Shown here piece by piece: positions 18,020 through 26,990 of a stretch of 64,000 nt of DNA. Made by a program: the position numbers and the translations under genes. The DNA comes from CALABS01 sp050260775. GTDB lineage: Bacteria > Pseudomonadota > Alphaproteobacteria > Rhodospirillales > Magnetospirillaceae. Each line of letters begins with the position of its first letter. The first letter of the stretch is position 1. The notes beneath the pieces are model-generated. The model did no database searches. It was not told the origin of the DNA and saw nothing but the letters and a program-made list of their open reading frames with translations. The stretch is taken from positions 7,722 to 71,721 of the forward strand of contig JBLNCP010000005.1 of assembly GCA_050260775.1 (NCBI GenBank), given 5' to 3'.

Positions 18020-18394
18020 TCAGTCGACGAGCTCGATCGTGACCAATTGGCCGGGTTCCACCGTCCGGAGCGCATGGACGTCTCCCTCCGTGCGGGCGAA
18101 GACGTTCGAGGGGGTGGCGAGGCGGATCTCCTCACCTTCGGACATGGGGGTCGGCCCGAAGCCGACGATGACCGCGCCCCCCTCGGGGCGGTAGGCGATC
18201 TCGCCGGCCTCGACCACATCGCGCGCGGCGGCTTCACGGTCGGCCTGAATCGGCGCGGGAAAATAGACCTCGTCCCCCCAGGTGGCGATGCGGGATTCGA
18301 AAGGAACCGCGGCCAACATCGCTTCGGCGGTGGGAGTGTCGAGCAATTCGGCGTGAAGTATCACGCGGCCAATAGTCATCTTCAGCTTGCGCAT
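18020..18394 (-). CDS. Cyclophilin-like fold protein (TM1367-type)
   Basis: The 124-aa cytosolic protein matches the small cyclophilin-like family. The signature stretches are LLDTPTAEAMLAAVPFES, ATWGDEVYFPAPI, AGEIAYRPEGGAVIVGFGPT and SEGEEIRLATPSNVFARTEG. Members have the beta-barrel of cyclophilins, but peptidyl-prolyl isomerase activity has not been generally shown. ATG 18394 gives the family-length protein; upstream in-frame codons (to 18472) are not conserved in pattern. It is probably co-transcribed with the lipoprotein gene that follows. Confidence 0.85.
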   Translation of the reverse strand: MRKLKMTIGRVILHAELLDTPTAEAMLAAVPFESRIATWGDEVYFPAPIQADREAAARDVVEAGEIAYRPEGGAVIVGFGPTPMSEGEEIRLATPSNVFARTEGDVHALRTVEPGQLVTIELVD

Positions 18395-18513
18395 CGTCCT
18401 GCCCGTCCTGGATTGACCAATTCCAATGTGCCCGTTTTCTCCGCCCTTCACCAGAAGGAGATGATGTAGCAACGATTGGACAAACCATGTGGGGTGGGAA
18501 CCGGCGCATTGGA

Positions 18514-18543
18514 AGGGGGCGGACGCGCGAAGGCCCGCCCCCT
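18514..18543 (-). terminator. Hairpin downstream of ackA
   Basis: AGGGGGCGG (18514-18522) pairs with CCGCCCCCT (18535-18543), a 9-bp GC stem with a 12-base loop, 14 bases after the ackA stop on the minus strand. A weak pyrimidine tract follows. Likely transcription end of the maoC-pta/ackA unit. Confidence 0.6.
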
Positions 18544-18557
18544 GCCGGAAGGCCCCG

Positions 18558-19745
18558 CTATCCGAGGGTTTTGAGCAGGTTGCGGGTGTGCCGGGCGATC
18601 ATCAGCTCCTCGTCGGTGGGGATCACCCAGGCCGAGACCTTGCTGTCCGGCGAGGAGATGCGCGGCCCATCGCCGGCGTTGGCCTCCTCGTCGAAGGAGA
18701 GGCCCAGCCAGGACGCGGCCTGGCAGACGCGGGCCCGCACCGCCGGGGCGTGCTCGCCGATGCCGGCGGTGAACACCAGGGCGTCGATCCCGCCCAGTGC
18801 CGCCGACAGCGACCCGAGTTCACGGCTGATGCGGTAGCAGAACAGGTCCACCGCCTCCGCCGCATGGGGGTCGTCCGATTCCAGCAGCACGCGCATGTCG
18901 TTGGAGATGCCGGAGACGCCGAGCAGGCCGGATTCCTTGTACAGCAGGGTCTCGATCTCCTTGCCGCTCATCCCCTTCTGCTGCATCAGGTAGAGGACCA
19001 CGCCGGGATCGAGGTTGCCGGTGCGGGTTCCCATCATCAGCCCGTCGAGGGCGGTGAACCCCATGGTGGAGGCCACCGAGCGCCCGTTGCGGATCGCGCA
19101 CATGGAGGCGCCCGACCCGAGATGGCAGATCACCACCCGGCCACGGGCGACGTCGGGTGCGACCTCGTTCAGCTTGCCGGCGATGAACTCGTAGGACAGC
19201 CCGTGGAAGCCGTAGCGGCGCACGCCCTCGGCGGTCAGGGAGCGCGGCAGCCCGAAAATCTCGGCCACCCGGGGATTGGAGCGGTGGAAGGCGGTATCGA
19301 AGCAGGCCACCTGGGTCAGCTCGGGGTGGACCGCCGACAAGGCGCGGATCGGCGCCAGATTGTGCGGCTGGTGCAGCGGCGCCAGCGGCACCAGCGTTTC
19401 CAGTTCGTCCACCAGCTCCGGGGTCACGAGGACCGGCTTGGAGTACTTGAGGCCGCCGTGGACCACGCGGTGCCCGGCCGCCCGCAGCGTGGCGCCGTCC
19501 AGATGCTCCTCGACCCAGCGGATGAGATATTCGAGCAGGATCTCGTGATTGAGGCTGGCGCCGTGATCCCAGCGCTTTTCGGCCAGCGGCCGGCCGGCGG
19601 GGTCGCGGGCCTCGAAGTGGGGGGCGACGTGGATCCCCTCCACCTGCCCCTTGCTGGACAGTTCGATGCCGCCGCCGTTGGCGAGGTAAAGCGAGAACTT
19701 GATGGAGGATGAGCCGGCGTTGATGACGAGGATGCCGTCGCGCAT
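18558..19745 (-). CDS. ackA: Acetate kinase
   Basis: AckA interconverts acetyl phosphate + ADP and acetate + ATP in the cytosol. The 395-aa sequence has the ASKHA-fold markers ILVINAGSSSIKFSLY at the N-terminus, GHRVVHGGLKY, ACFDTAFHRSNP (catalytic Asp), RRYGFHGLSYEFI, VICHLGSGASMCAI and VFTAGIGEHAPAVR (catalytic Arg/Glu region). GGGGGAGCG precedes ATG 19745. It follows the maoC-pta gene by 13 bp, so acetyl-CoA would be converted to acetate through both products. Confidence 0.98.
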   Translation of the reverse strand: MRDGILVINAGSSSIKFSLYLANGGGIELSSKGQVEGIHVAPHFEARDPAGRPLAEKRWDHGASLNHEILLEYLIRWVEEHLDGATLRAAGHRVVHGGLKYSKPVLVTPELVDELETLVPLAPLHQPHNLAPIRALSAVHPELTQVACFDTAFHRSNPRVAEIFGLPRSLTAEGVRRYGFHGLSYEFIAGKLNEVAPDVARGRVVICHLGSGASMCAIRNGRSVASTMGFTALDGLMMGTRTGNLDPGVVLYLMQQKGMSGKEIETLLYKESGLLGVSGISNDMRVLLESDDPHAAEAVDLFCYRISRELGSLSAALGGIDALVFTAGIGEHAPAVRARVCQAASWLGLSFDEEANAGDGPRISSPDSKVSAWVIPTDEELMIARHTRNLLKTLG

Positions 19746-19758
19746 GGTTTCGCTCCCC

Positions 19759-21171
19759 CTATTCCGCCGCGACCATGGAGGTCTTGCCGCGCCGGGCATG
19801 GGCGAACAGCACCGCCACGCCGCACGAGGCCAGGCGGGCCTTGGCCGAATCGGCGCGGCTGGTCAGCACGATGGGCACGCGCGCGCCCAGGACGATGCCG
19901 GCGGCATCGGCTTCGGCCAGATAGCTGAGCTGCTTGGCCAGCATGTTGCCGGCCTCAAGGTCCGGAACCAGCAGGATGTCGGCCTGCCCGGCCACCGGGG
20001 AGGCGATCTTCTTGATGCGAGCGGCCTCGGCCGAGATGGCGTTGTCGAACGCCAGCGGGCCGTCGAGCAGGCCGCCGGTGATCTGGCCGCGGTCGGCCAT
20101 CTTGCACAGCGCGGCCGCCTCGATGGTCGAGTTGATCTTGGGATAGACCGTTTCCACCGCCGACAGGATGGCGACCTTCGGCTGCGCCACGTCCAGGCAA
20201 TGCGCCAGCTCGATGGCGTTCTGGACGATGTCCACCTTGTCCTCGAGGGTCGGGTAGATGTTGATGGCGGCGTCGGTGATCAGCAGCGTCTTGGGATAGG
20301 TCGGCACGTCCATCACGAAGACATGGCTGATGCGCCGGCTGGTGCGCAGGCCGCGGTCGCGGCTGGCCACTTCGTGCATCATCTCGTCGGTGTGGAGGCT
20401 GCCCTTCATCAGCGCCTCGGCCTCGCCGGCCCGGCACAGGGCGACGGCACGCTCCGCCGATTCGTGCGAATGCGCGGTGTCGATGATCCGCATGCCGGCG
20501 ATATCAAGGCCGAATTCCTGGGCCACCTGACGGATCTTGGCCTCGGGGCCGATGAGGATCGGCTCGATCAGGCCGCGCTTGGCCGCCTCGACGGGGCCTT
20601 CCAGCGAGACCTGGTCGCAGGGATGGCAGACCGCCACCTTGATCGGCGCCAGCGGCGCGCAGCGCTCGATGATGTCCTCGAACACGTGGTGGCGGCGGCG
20701 CAGGCTGATCTCGTGCAGCTCGACCTTGGGCTGGACCACCTTCACGGTGGGAGCGAACACCCGCGCCCTGCCGGCGAACACGGTCTGGCCGCCCTGGTTG
20801 ACGGCGCGACATTCGAAGGTCACCTCGTTGGGCGGCATCTTCTCGGCGACCGTCACGGTCACGGTCAGCGTGTCGCCGACCTCGACCGGCTGCAGGAAGT
20901 CGAAGTCCTGGCCCTTGTAGACGGTGCCCGGGCCGGGAAGCTCGTTGCCGAGCAGGGCCGACACCAGCGAGCCACCCCACATGCTGTGGGCCAGCACCTT
21001 GCGATGGTGCGCCAGGTGCTCGGCGTCCTGAGCGGAGTAGTGCGTCGGGTTGAGGTCGCCGGTGGCGACGCCGAACAGCTCGACATCCTCCATGCGGCAG
21101 GTTCGGGACAGCGTCGCCGCGTCACCGACCTTGATCTCTTCCCAGGTGCGGTTCTCCAACATCTCGACCAT
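19759..21171 (-). CDS. Fused MaoC-type enoyl-CoA hydratase / phosphate acetyltransferase
   Basis: The 470-aa protein joins two domains. Residues about 10-140 form a hot-dog MaoC hydratase with the catalytic pattern GDLNPTHY (Asp/His) and HSMWGGSLVSALLG. Residues about 165-465 form a PTA_PTB domain with VAVCHPCDQVSLEGPVEAA, MKGSLHTDEMMH and a C-terminal GARVPIVLTSRADSAKARLA. It should make acetyl phosphate (or another acyl phosphate, given the PTB-type fold) for AckA. ATG 21171 has AGGAG 8 bases upstream. Such fusions are known in several alphaproteobacteria; substrate range is uncertain. Confidence 0.93.
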   Translation of the reverse strand: MVEMLENRTWEEIKVGDAATLSRTCRMEDVELFGVATGDLNPTHYSAQDAEHLAHHRKVLAHSMWGGSLVSALLGNELPGPGTVYKGQDFDFLQPVEVGDTLTVTVTVAEKMPPNEVTFECRAVNQGGQTVFAGRARVFAPTVKVVQPKVELHEISLRRRHHVFEDIIERCAPLAPIKVAVCHPCDQVSLEGPVEAAKRGLIEPILIGPEAKIRQVAQEFGLDIAGMRIIDTAHSHESAERAVALCRAGEAEALMKGSLHTDEMMHEVASRDRGLRTSRRISHVFVMDVPTYPKTLLITDAAINIYPTLEDKVDIVQNAIELAHCLDVAQPKVAILSAVETVYPKINSTIEAAALCKMADRGQITGGLLDGPLAFDNAISAEAARIKKIASPVAGQADILLVPDLEAGNMLAKQLSYLAEADAAGIVLGARVPIVLTSRADSAKARLASCGVAVLFAHARRGKTSMVAAE

Positions 21172-21373
21172 GTGAGGTCTCCTCTGCGGGGCCGGCGCGT
21201 CGCCGGTTTGTGCGGCGCGATATACAGCGACTTATCCTAAGGGAATACACCGTTTCGGCAAGACCTCACCTATTGGTAGCGAGCCTCCCCGTTCGCGCGA
21301 CGCCTTGTGTCCCGCCGGTTCCGGCGCAATGTCGGAAATCCGAATGCCGTGAGAACCGGCCCCATCCATCGAG

Positions 21374-21391
21374 ATTGTTGCAGCGCACAAT
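21374..21391. promoter_or_regulatory. Inverted repeat in the pta/acyl-CoA-synthetase divergent region
   Basis: ATTGT (21374-21378) and ACAAT (21387-21391) form an inverted repeat with an 8-base centre, 50 bp before the acyl-CoA synthetase start and about 200 bp before maoC-pta. The position suits an operator or a promoter element. The 269-bp region holds no gene. Confidence 0.3.
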
Positions 21392-21440
21392 GACCGGGAG
21401 TATTTTGCGGTCTATCACCACGGTATAGCTCGGGGAGCTC

Positions 21441-24155
21441 ATGAGCGTTCGAAACCTCAAGTGCCTGTTCCGCCCCGAATCGGTGGCCGTCATCGGCGCC
21501 ACCACCAAGCCCAAGGCGCCCGGTTCGGTGGTCATGCGCAACCTGTTGAGCTCGGGCTTCGCCGGGCCGGTGATGCCGGTCACCGCCGAGTTCAAGTCGG
21601 TCGGCGGCGTGCTCGCCTATCCCGACGTCGCCAGCCTGCCGGTCGCCCCCGACCTCGCCCTCATCTGCACCGCCGCCGAGACCGTTCCCGGCGCGATCCG
21701 CGCCCTGGGGATGAAGGGCGCCAAAGCCGCCTGCATCATGACGCCGGCGCTGCAGCACATCCACGATGCCACCGGCCGCACCATCCTGGAGGCGGTCCGC
21801 GCCGAGGCCAAGCCTTACGGCATGCGCATCCTCGGCCCCAATTCCATGGGCATCCTGGTGCCCGGCATCGGCTTGAACGCCAGCTTCGCCCCGGAAGACG
21901 CCCGTCCCGGCAAGCTCGCCTTCGTCTCGCAGTCGGGCGCCCTGTGCACCGCCGTGCTGGACTGGGCCTACACCAAGGGCATCGGCTTCTCGCACTTCAT
22001 CCATACCGGCGACACCACCGACGTCGGCTTCGGCGACATCCTCGATTATCTCGGCAGCGATCCCTACACGCGGGCGATCCTGCTGTACGTCGAAACGATC
22101 GACGAGCGGCGCAACTTCATGTCGGCGGCGCGCGCCGCCGCCCGCAACAAGCCCATCCTGGTGATCAAGGCCGGCCGCTCGGCCGAGGGCGCCCGCGCCG
22201 CCAGCTCACATACCGGCGTGCTGGCCGGCTCCGATGCGGTGTTCGATGCCGCCATCCGCCGCGCCGGCATGCTGCGGGTGCAGGACATCGACGAGCTGTT
22301 CGGCGCCGTCGAGACGCTGGCGCGCTCGCGCCCGACCAAGGGCCGGCGCCTGGCCATCGTCACCAACGGCGGCGGGGTCGGCGTCATCGCCGCCGACGAC
22401 CTCGCCGACGGCGGCGGTCATCTCGCCGACCTGCCCGACGAGGTGATCGAGAAGCTGTCGGCCTTCCTGCCGCCCAACTGGTCGCGCGGCAATCCGGTCG
22501 ACATCGTGGGCGACGCCGACGGCGCTCGCTACGCCAAGGTCCTCAATGTGCTGCTGGATTGCAAGGAGATCGACGCGGTCCTGACCATGTACGCCCCCAC
22601 CGCCATCTCCGACCCCAACGAGGTGGCCGAGGCGGTGATCAAGGTGTTCAAGGAGCGGACGCGGGCCAACATCATGACCTGCTGGGTGGGACACGAGAAG
22701 GTGGCGCAGGCTCGCCGCCTGTTCGCCGAAGCGGCCGTGCCCACGTTCGAGACCCCGCGCGATGCGGTGCAGGGCTTCCTGCACCTGCTTGAATACCGGC
22801 GCAACCAGGACATGCTGATGGAGGTGCCCCCCTCGGCCCCCTCGGAGTTCGTGCCGGACTTCAAGGTGGCGCGCAAACTGGTGCGCCAGGCCCTCGAGAA
22901 CGGCGAAGGCATGCTGCGCGAGCCCGAGGCCAAGGCCCTGCTCGCCGCCTATGGCATCCCCACCATCGAGACGCGTATCGCCCGCACCCCGGCCGAGGCC
23001 AGCCGCATCGCCAAGGAATTCGAAAGCCCGATCGCCCTCAAGATCCTGTCCCCCGACATCGTCCACAAATCCGATGTCGGCGGCGTGGTGCTGAACCTCG
23101 ACGGCCCGTTCGAGGTCGAAAAGGCGGCCAACGCCATGCTGGAGCGGGTGCGGCGGACCTTCCCCGACGCCCGCATCGACGGCTTCACCGTCCAGCGCAT
23201 GGCGGTGCGCCGGCCCGGGACGCAGGAGCTGATCGTCGGCGTCGCCACCGACCCCATCTTCGGGCCGGTGATCCTGTTCGGCCAGGGCGGCGTGGCGGTC
23301 GAGATCATCGCCGACCGCGCCGTGGCCCTGCCGCCGCTCAACATGAACCTGGCGGCCGAACTGGTGGAACGGACCCGGGTCTCGCGGCTGCTGCGCGGCT
23401 ACCGCGGCCGGCTGCCGGCCAACATGGAGGCGCTCCACCTCACGCTCAACCAGATCTCCCAGATGATCATCGACATCCCGGAGATCGTCGAGCTGGACAT
23501 CAATCCGCTCCGCTGCGATTCCGAGGGAGTCCTGGCGCTGGATGCCCGCGTCAAGGTCGCCCCCGCCCGCGGCGGCACCGACCGCCTGGCCATCCGCCCC
23601 TATCCGGGCGAGTTGGAGGAGTGGTTCACCATGACCGACGGCCGCAAGGTCATGCTGCGGCCCCTGCGCCCCGAGGACGAGCCCAACCACCACGTCTTCG
23701 TGTCCAAGCTGACCCCGGAAGACATCCGCTTCCGCTTCTTCGGCCTGGTGCACGAGCTTCCCCATTCCGAGATGGCGCGACTCACCCAGATCGACTACGA
23801 CCGCGAGATGGCGTTCATCGGCGAGATCACCCATCCCGACGGCACCAAGGAGACGCTGGGCGTGGTGCGCACCGTCACCGATCCCGACAACGAGAAGGCG
23901 GAATTCGCGGTGGTGGTGCGCTCCGATCTCAAGGGATCGGGCCTCGGCAAGCGCCTGCTCGCCAAGATGATCGAGTATTGCCGCTCCCGCGGCACCGGCG
24001 CCATCGTCGGCCAGGTGCTCAAGGACAACCTGCGCATGCTGAAATTCATCGAGCACCTGGGTTTCCGCCAGGTGCGCACCGTCGACGGCGACATCGTCGA
24101 GGTCGAGATCGACCTGCGCCCATCGCCCCCCGCCATGATGCCGATGATCGGGTAG
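21441..24155 (+). CDS. NDP-forming acyl-CoA synthetase fused to a GNAT acetyltransferase (Pat-like)
   Basis: The 904-aa protein has a CoA-binding domain (RPESVAVIGATTKPKAPGSV), a succinyl-CoA-ligase-like domain with the phospho-histidine motif AASSHTGVLAGSD, and an ATP-grasp subdomain (about 480-700; LKILSPDIVHKSDVGGVVLN). The C-terminal GNAT domain (about 735-890) includes VVVRSDLKGSGLGKRLLAKM, the acetyl-CoA loop. This is the architecture of the protein lysine acetyltransferase Pat/PatZ and of acetate-CoA ligases. Because the catalytic His motif is kept, ligase activity cannot be excluded. GGGGAG precedes ATG 21441. It diverges from pta-ackA, so both arms deal with acetyl-CoA and acetate. 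Confidence 0.93.
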   Translation: MSVRNLKCLFRPESVAVIGATTKPKAPGSVVMRNLLSSGFAGPVMPVTAEFKSVGGVLAYPDVASLPVAPDLALICTAAETVPGAIRALGMKGAKAACIMTPALQHIHDATGRTILEAVRAEAKPYGMRILGPNSMGILVPGIGLNASFAPEDARPGKLAFVSQSGALCTAVLDWAYTKGIGFSHFIHTGDTTDVGFGDILDYLGSDPYTRAILLYVETIDERRNFMSAARAAARNKPILVIKAGRSAEGARAASSHTGVLAGSDAVFDAAIRRAGMLRVQDIDELFGAVETLARSRPTKGRRLAIVTNGGGVGVIAADDLADGGGHLADLPDEVIEKLSAFLPPNWSRGNPVDIVGDADGARYAKVLNVLLDCKEIDAVLTMYAPTAISDPNEVAEAVIKVFKERTRANIMTCWVGHEKVAQARRLFAEAAVPTFETPRDAVQGFLHLLEYRRNQDMLMEVPPSAPSEFVPDFKVARKLVRQALENGEGMLREPEAKALLAAYGIPTIETRIARTPAEASRIAKEFESPIALKILSPDIVHKSDVGGVVLNLDGPFEVEKAANAMLERVRRTFPDARIDGFTVQRMAVRRPGTQELIVGVATDPIFGPVILFGQGGVAVEIIADRAVALPPLNMNLAAELVERTRVSRLLRGYRGRLPANMEALHLTLNQISQMIIDIPEIVELDINPLRCDSEGVLALDARVKVAPARGGTDRLAIRPYPGELEEWFTMTDGRKVMLRPLRPEDEPNHHVFVSKLTPEDIRFRFFGLVHELPHSEMARLTQIDYDREMAFIGEITHPDGTKETLGVVRTVTDPDNEKAEFAVVVRSDLKGSGLGKRLLAKMIEYCRSRGTGAIVGQVLKDNLRMLKFIEHLGFRQVRTVDGDIVEVEIDLRPSPPAMMPMIG

Positions 24156-24172
24156 TCGGCCCGCACGCGCCC

Positions 24173-24265
24173 GTCATCCCGAGCGCATGCGAGGGACCTC
24201 GTGCCCCTTCGCCCGCACGGGCCCAGCCGTACGAGGTCCCTCCTCCCGCCGGTCGTCGGGATGAC
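24173..24265. repeat. Palindromic intergenic repeat, family A copy 1
   Basis: The element runs from GTCATCCCGAG (24173) to CGGGATGAC (24265) and contains the inner arms GAGGGACCTCGTGC (24191-24204) and ACGAGGTCCCTC (24231-24242). A near-identical element lies at 36260-36336. It sits between convergent genes and would form a long RNA hairpin. It resembles the REP/RPE-type elements common in alphaproteobacteria. Confidence 0.85.
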
Positions 24266-24283
24266 ACCACGCGATTGCCAACG

Positions 24284-26056
24284 TCACCGCCCCGCCCGGC
24301 GCAGCATGCGCGCCGCCTTGGGCGCGGGAACCGGGGCGCCGAACAGGTAGCCCTGGACGAGGTCGCACCCCTCGGCCTCAAGGTGGGCCAGTTGGTCGGC
24401 GTTCTCGACGCCCTCGGACACCACTTCCAGCCCCAGGCCGTGGCCCATGGCGATGATGGCGGCGCACATGGCGGCGTCGGGTCCGCCCTCGGCGACGTGG
24501 ATGACGAAGGAGCGGTCGATCTTGAGCTTGTCGACGGGAAAGCGCTTGAGGCGGGCCAGCGACGAGTAGCCGGTGCCGAAATCGTCCAGGGACAGGCGGA
24601 CGCCCTGCGACTTGATGGCGAACAGCATGTCCTCGGCGGCATCGGGGTCATCAATCACCGCGCTTTCGGTCAGCTCCACCTCCAACTGCCCCGCCGGCAG
24701 CCCTGAATCCTTGAGTGTGCGCCGGACAAGGCCGGGCAGGTCGCGCCCGCGGATCTGGATCGCCGAGATGTTGACCGCGATGCGTACCGGCGGCAGGCCG
24801 GCATCCCCCCACTCCCGGCCCTGGCGGCACGCTTCGGCCAGCGCCCAATCGCCGATCGGATTGATGAGGCCGGTTTCCTCGGCCAGGGGAACGAAACGGT
24901 CCGGTCCCACGACCTCGCCATCACGCTGCCAGCGCAGCAAGGCTTCGAAGCCGACGATGCGCCGGCCGGCCAGGGCGACGATGGGCTGGTAGTAGAGCGT
25001 CATCTCGCCCCGCGACACCGCCCGCCGCAGGTCCTCCTCCAGGCGCCGGCGATTGGCCAGCTCGACGTTCATGGCCGGGGAATAGAAGGCGTAGGTGTTG
25101 GGCCCGCCGCGCAGCGCCCTCGCCATGGCGGTTTCGGCATTCTTCATCAGGGTGGCGGCCTCCATGCCGTCGGCGGGAAACAGGGTGATGCCGACGCCGC
25201 TTCCCAGCAGAATGGTCTGGCCGTCCACCTCGTAGGGCCGCATCACCGAGTCGACCAGCGCCTGGGCGAGAGCGGCCGCCGCCTCGACCGAGGCCTCGTC
25301 CACCATCAGCAGCGCGAATTCGTCACCGCCCACCCGGGCCATCAGTTCCGCCGTCGGCGCCGCCGCCGCCATGCGTTCGACGACCTGGTTGAGCAGGCGG
25401 TCGCCGAATTCATGGCCGAGGGAATCGTTGGCACGGCTGAAGTGGTCGAGGTCGAGGAACAGCACCGCCAGCGGCCGGCGCTCGGCCTGGGCGCGGGCGA
25501 CGGCGCGCTGCAGCCGCTCGCGGAACAGCGTGCGGTTGGGCAGCGTGGTCAGGGGATCGTAGCTGGACAGGAAGTGGATCCTCTCCTCGGCGCGGCGGCG
25601 CGCCGTGACGTCCTCCTGGACCACGACGTAATGGAGCACCTCGCCGGAACGGTCGCAGATCGGAGTCACGGTCTGCTCGACCACGAACATCTCGCCGTTC
25701 TTGTGCAGGAACTGCATCTCCCCTTGCCACGGCTTGCCGGATTGCAGGGCGGTGCGGACCGCCGCCGCCGCCTCCTCGTCGGGGCGCAGCAGCTTGCGCG
25801 CCGGCTGGCCGCAGATCTCTTCTTGCGACCATCCCGTCAGGCGGGTGAAGGCGGCATTGCACCATTCGACCTTGCCCGTCTGGTCGGTGATGAAGATGGC
25901 ATTGGCCGCCGCCTCGATGGCGGCGCCTTGCAGCCGCAGCAGGTGCTCGGCGTGCCGCCACGCCGCTCCGGTCCGCCGGCGCGCCCGCTCCATGGCCGCG
26001 ATCACGGTGGCGGAGAGCAGCAGCAAAGCCAGGACGATGCTCATCTCCGTGTACAT
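24284..26056 (-). CDS. PAS-GGDEF-EAL cyclic-di-GMP protein with intact GGDEF motif
   Basis: The product is about 590 aa. A single N-terminal membrane helix (SIVLALLLLSATVIAAM) is followed by a PAS domain, a diguanylate cyclase domain with intact RVGGDEF (residues about 241-247) and an EAL domain with GFEALLRW and DDFGTGYSSLARLKRF. The EAL loop residues look complete, so it may both make and break c-di-GMP, with PAS deciding. The start is uncertain: ATG 26056 lacks a clear ribosome site and ATG 26044 is directly preceded by CGGAG. It is divergent from the motA/motB pair, whose motor such signals often control. Confidence 0.92.
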   Translation of the reverse strand: MYTEMSIVLALLLLSATVIAAMERARRRTGAAWRHAEHLLRLQGAAIEAAANAIFITDQTGKVEWCNAAFTRLTGWSQEEICGQPARKLLRPDEEAAAAVRTALQSGKPWQGEMQFLHKNGEMFVVEQTVTPICDRSGEVLHYVVVQEDVTARRRAEERIHFLSSYDPLTTLPNRTLFRERLQRAVARAQAERRPLAVLFLDLDHFSRANDSLGHEFGDRLLNQVVERMAAAAPTAELMARVGGDEFALLMVDEASVEAAAALAQALVDSVMRPYEVDGQTILLGSGVGITLFPADGMEAATLMKNAETAMARALRGGPNTYAFYSPAMNVELANRRRLEEDLRRAVSRGEMTLYYQPIVALAGRRIVGFEALLRWQRDGEVVGPDRFVPLAEETGLINPIGDWALAEACRQGREWGDAGLPPVRIAVNISAIQIRGRDLPGLVRRTLKDSGLPAGQLEVELTESAVIDDPDAAEDMLFAIKSQGVRLSLDDFGTGYSSLARLKRFPVDKLKIDRSFVIHVAEGGPDAAMCAAIIAMGHGLGLEVVSEGVENADQLAHLEAEGCDLVQGYLFGAPVPAPKAARMLRRAGR

Positions 26057-26192
26057 GACGGTATGAACATTCGATGCCGGCCGGAGGGGCTGGGGGTGGA
26101 CGGGTATTGCCGCACTACTCCTTTTTTGCAAAACTCCGAAAATTATCGAATGCGCACGGGGGCGCGGTTACCGTCGAGGGGGATTGAGGACG

Positions 26193-26990
26193 ATGTCGCT
26201 ACCCACCATTTTTGGGTTTCTGCTCAGCCTTCTCCTCTTCATCGGTGCGATCGTCGAATCGACCAACAATTTCCTCGTCTTCCTGCATTTGACGGGGGTC
26301 TTGATGGTGGTCGGCGGCACCTTGGCGGCGACCTTCGTCGCCTTCGAGGCGCCTTACGTTCTTCAGGCCCTCAAGCTGATCAGCGCCATCTTCTTCTCTC
26401 CGCGCATGGCGCGCGGGATGCTGACCAACGAGGTCGGCCGCGTCATCCGCTGGGGCTATCTGATGCAGAAGAACGGCCCGCAGGCGCTGGAGGCGGACAC
26501 CAAGAGCCTGAAGAGCCAGGACACCTACCTGGCCTTCGGCGTCAACCTGGTCATCAGCGGCTATTCCGGGGCCGAAGTCCGGCAATTGCTGGAGAACATG
26601 GTCGAGACCACGTTCCAGCGCCGCACGGTTCCCACCGAAATCCTCAAGTACATGGCCAGCAACGCCCCCGCCTTCGGCATGATGGCGACCCTGGTCGGCC
26701 TGGTGATCATGCTCGACAACATGGGCAGCGATCCCTCGAAGCTCGGGCCGGGCATGGCGGTGGGCCTGCTCGGCACCCTCTACGGAGTGCTGTTCGCCCG
26801 TCTGGTGCTCATGCCCGCCGCCAACAAGGCCCACCAGCGCGAGGCCATCGTCCGCTTCCGCAACCTGCTGGTGGCCGAAGGCCTGTGCCTGCTGGCCGAG
26901 CGCAAGAGCCCGCGCTTCATCCAGGACGCGATGAACAGCTTCCTCGACCCGTCCATCCACTTCGACATCGACAAGGCGGGCCGCAAATGA
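26193..26990 (+). CDS. motA: Flagellar motor stator subunit MotA/PomA family
   Basis: The 265-aa inner-membrane protein has four hydrophobic segments (about 4-22, 30-50, 150-172, 185-205). It carries the MotA hallmarks VGGTLAATFVAFE, the cytoplasmic charged loop, and APAFGMMATLVGLVIMLDNM followed by GPGMAVGLLGTLYGVLFARL. With MotB it forms the ion-conducting stator. The sequence resembles the PomA/MotA class with short N-terminus; the coupling ion is not evident. GAGGACG precedes ATG 26193. The stop overlaps the motB start (ATGA). Confidence 0.93.
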   Translation: MSLPTIFGFLLSLLLFIGAIVESTNNFLVFLHLTGVLMVVGGTLAATFVAFEAPYVLQALKLISAIFFSPRMARGMLTNEVGRVIRWGYLMQKNGPQALEADTKSLKSQDTYLAFGVNLVISGYSGAEVRQLLENMVETTFQRRTVPTEILKYMASNAPAFGMMATLVGLVIMLDNMGSDPSKLGPGMAVGLLGTLYGVLFARLVLMPAANKAHQREAIVRFRNLLVAEGLCLLAERKSPRFIQDAMNSFLDPSIHFDIDKAGRK

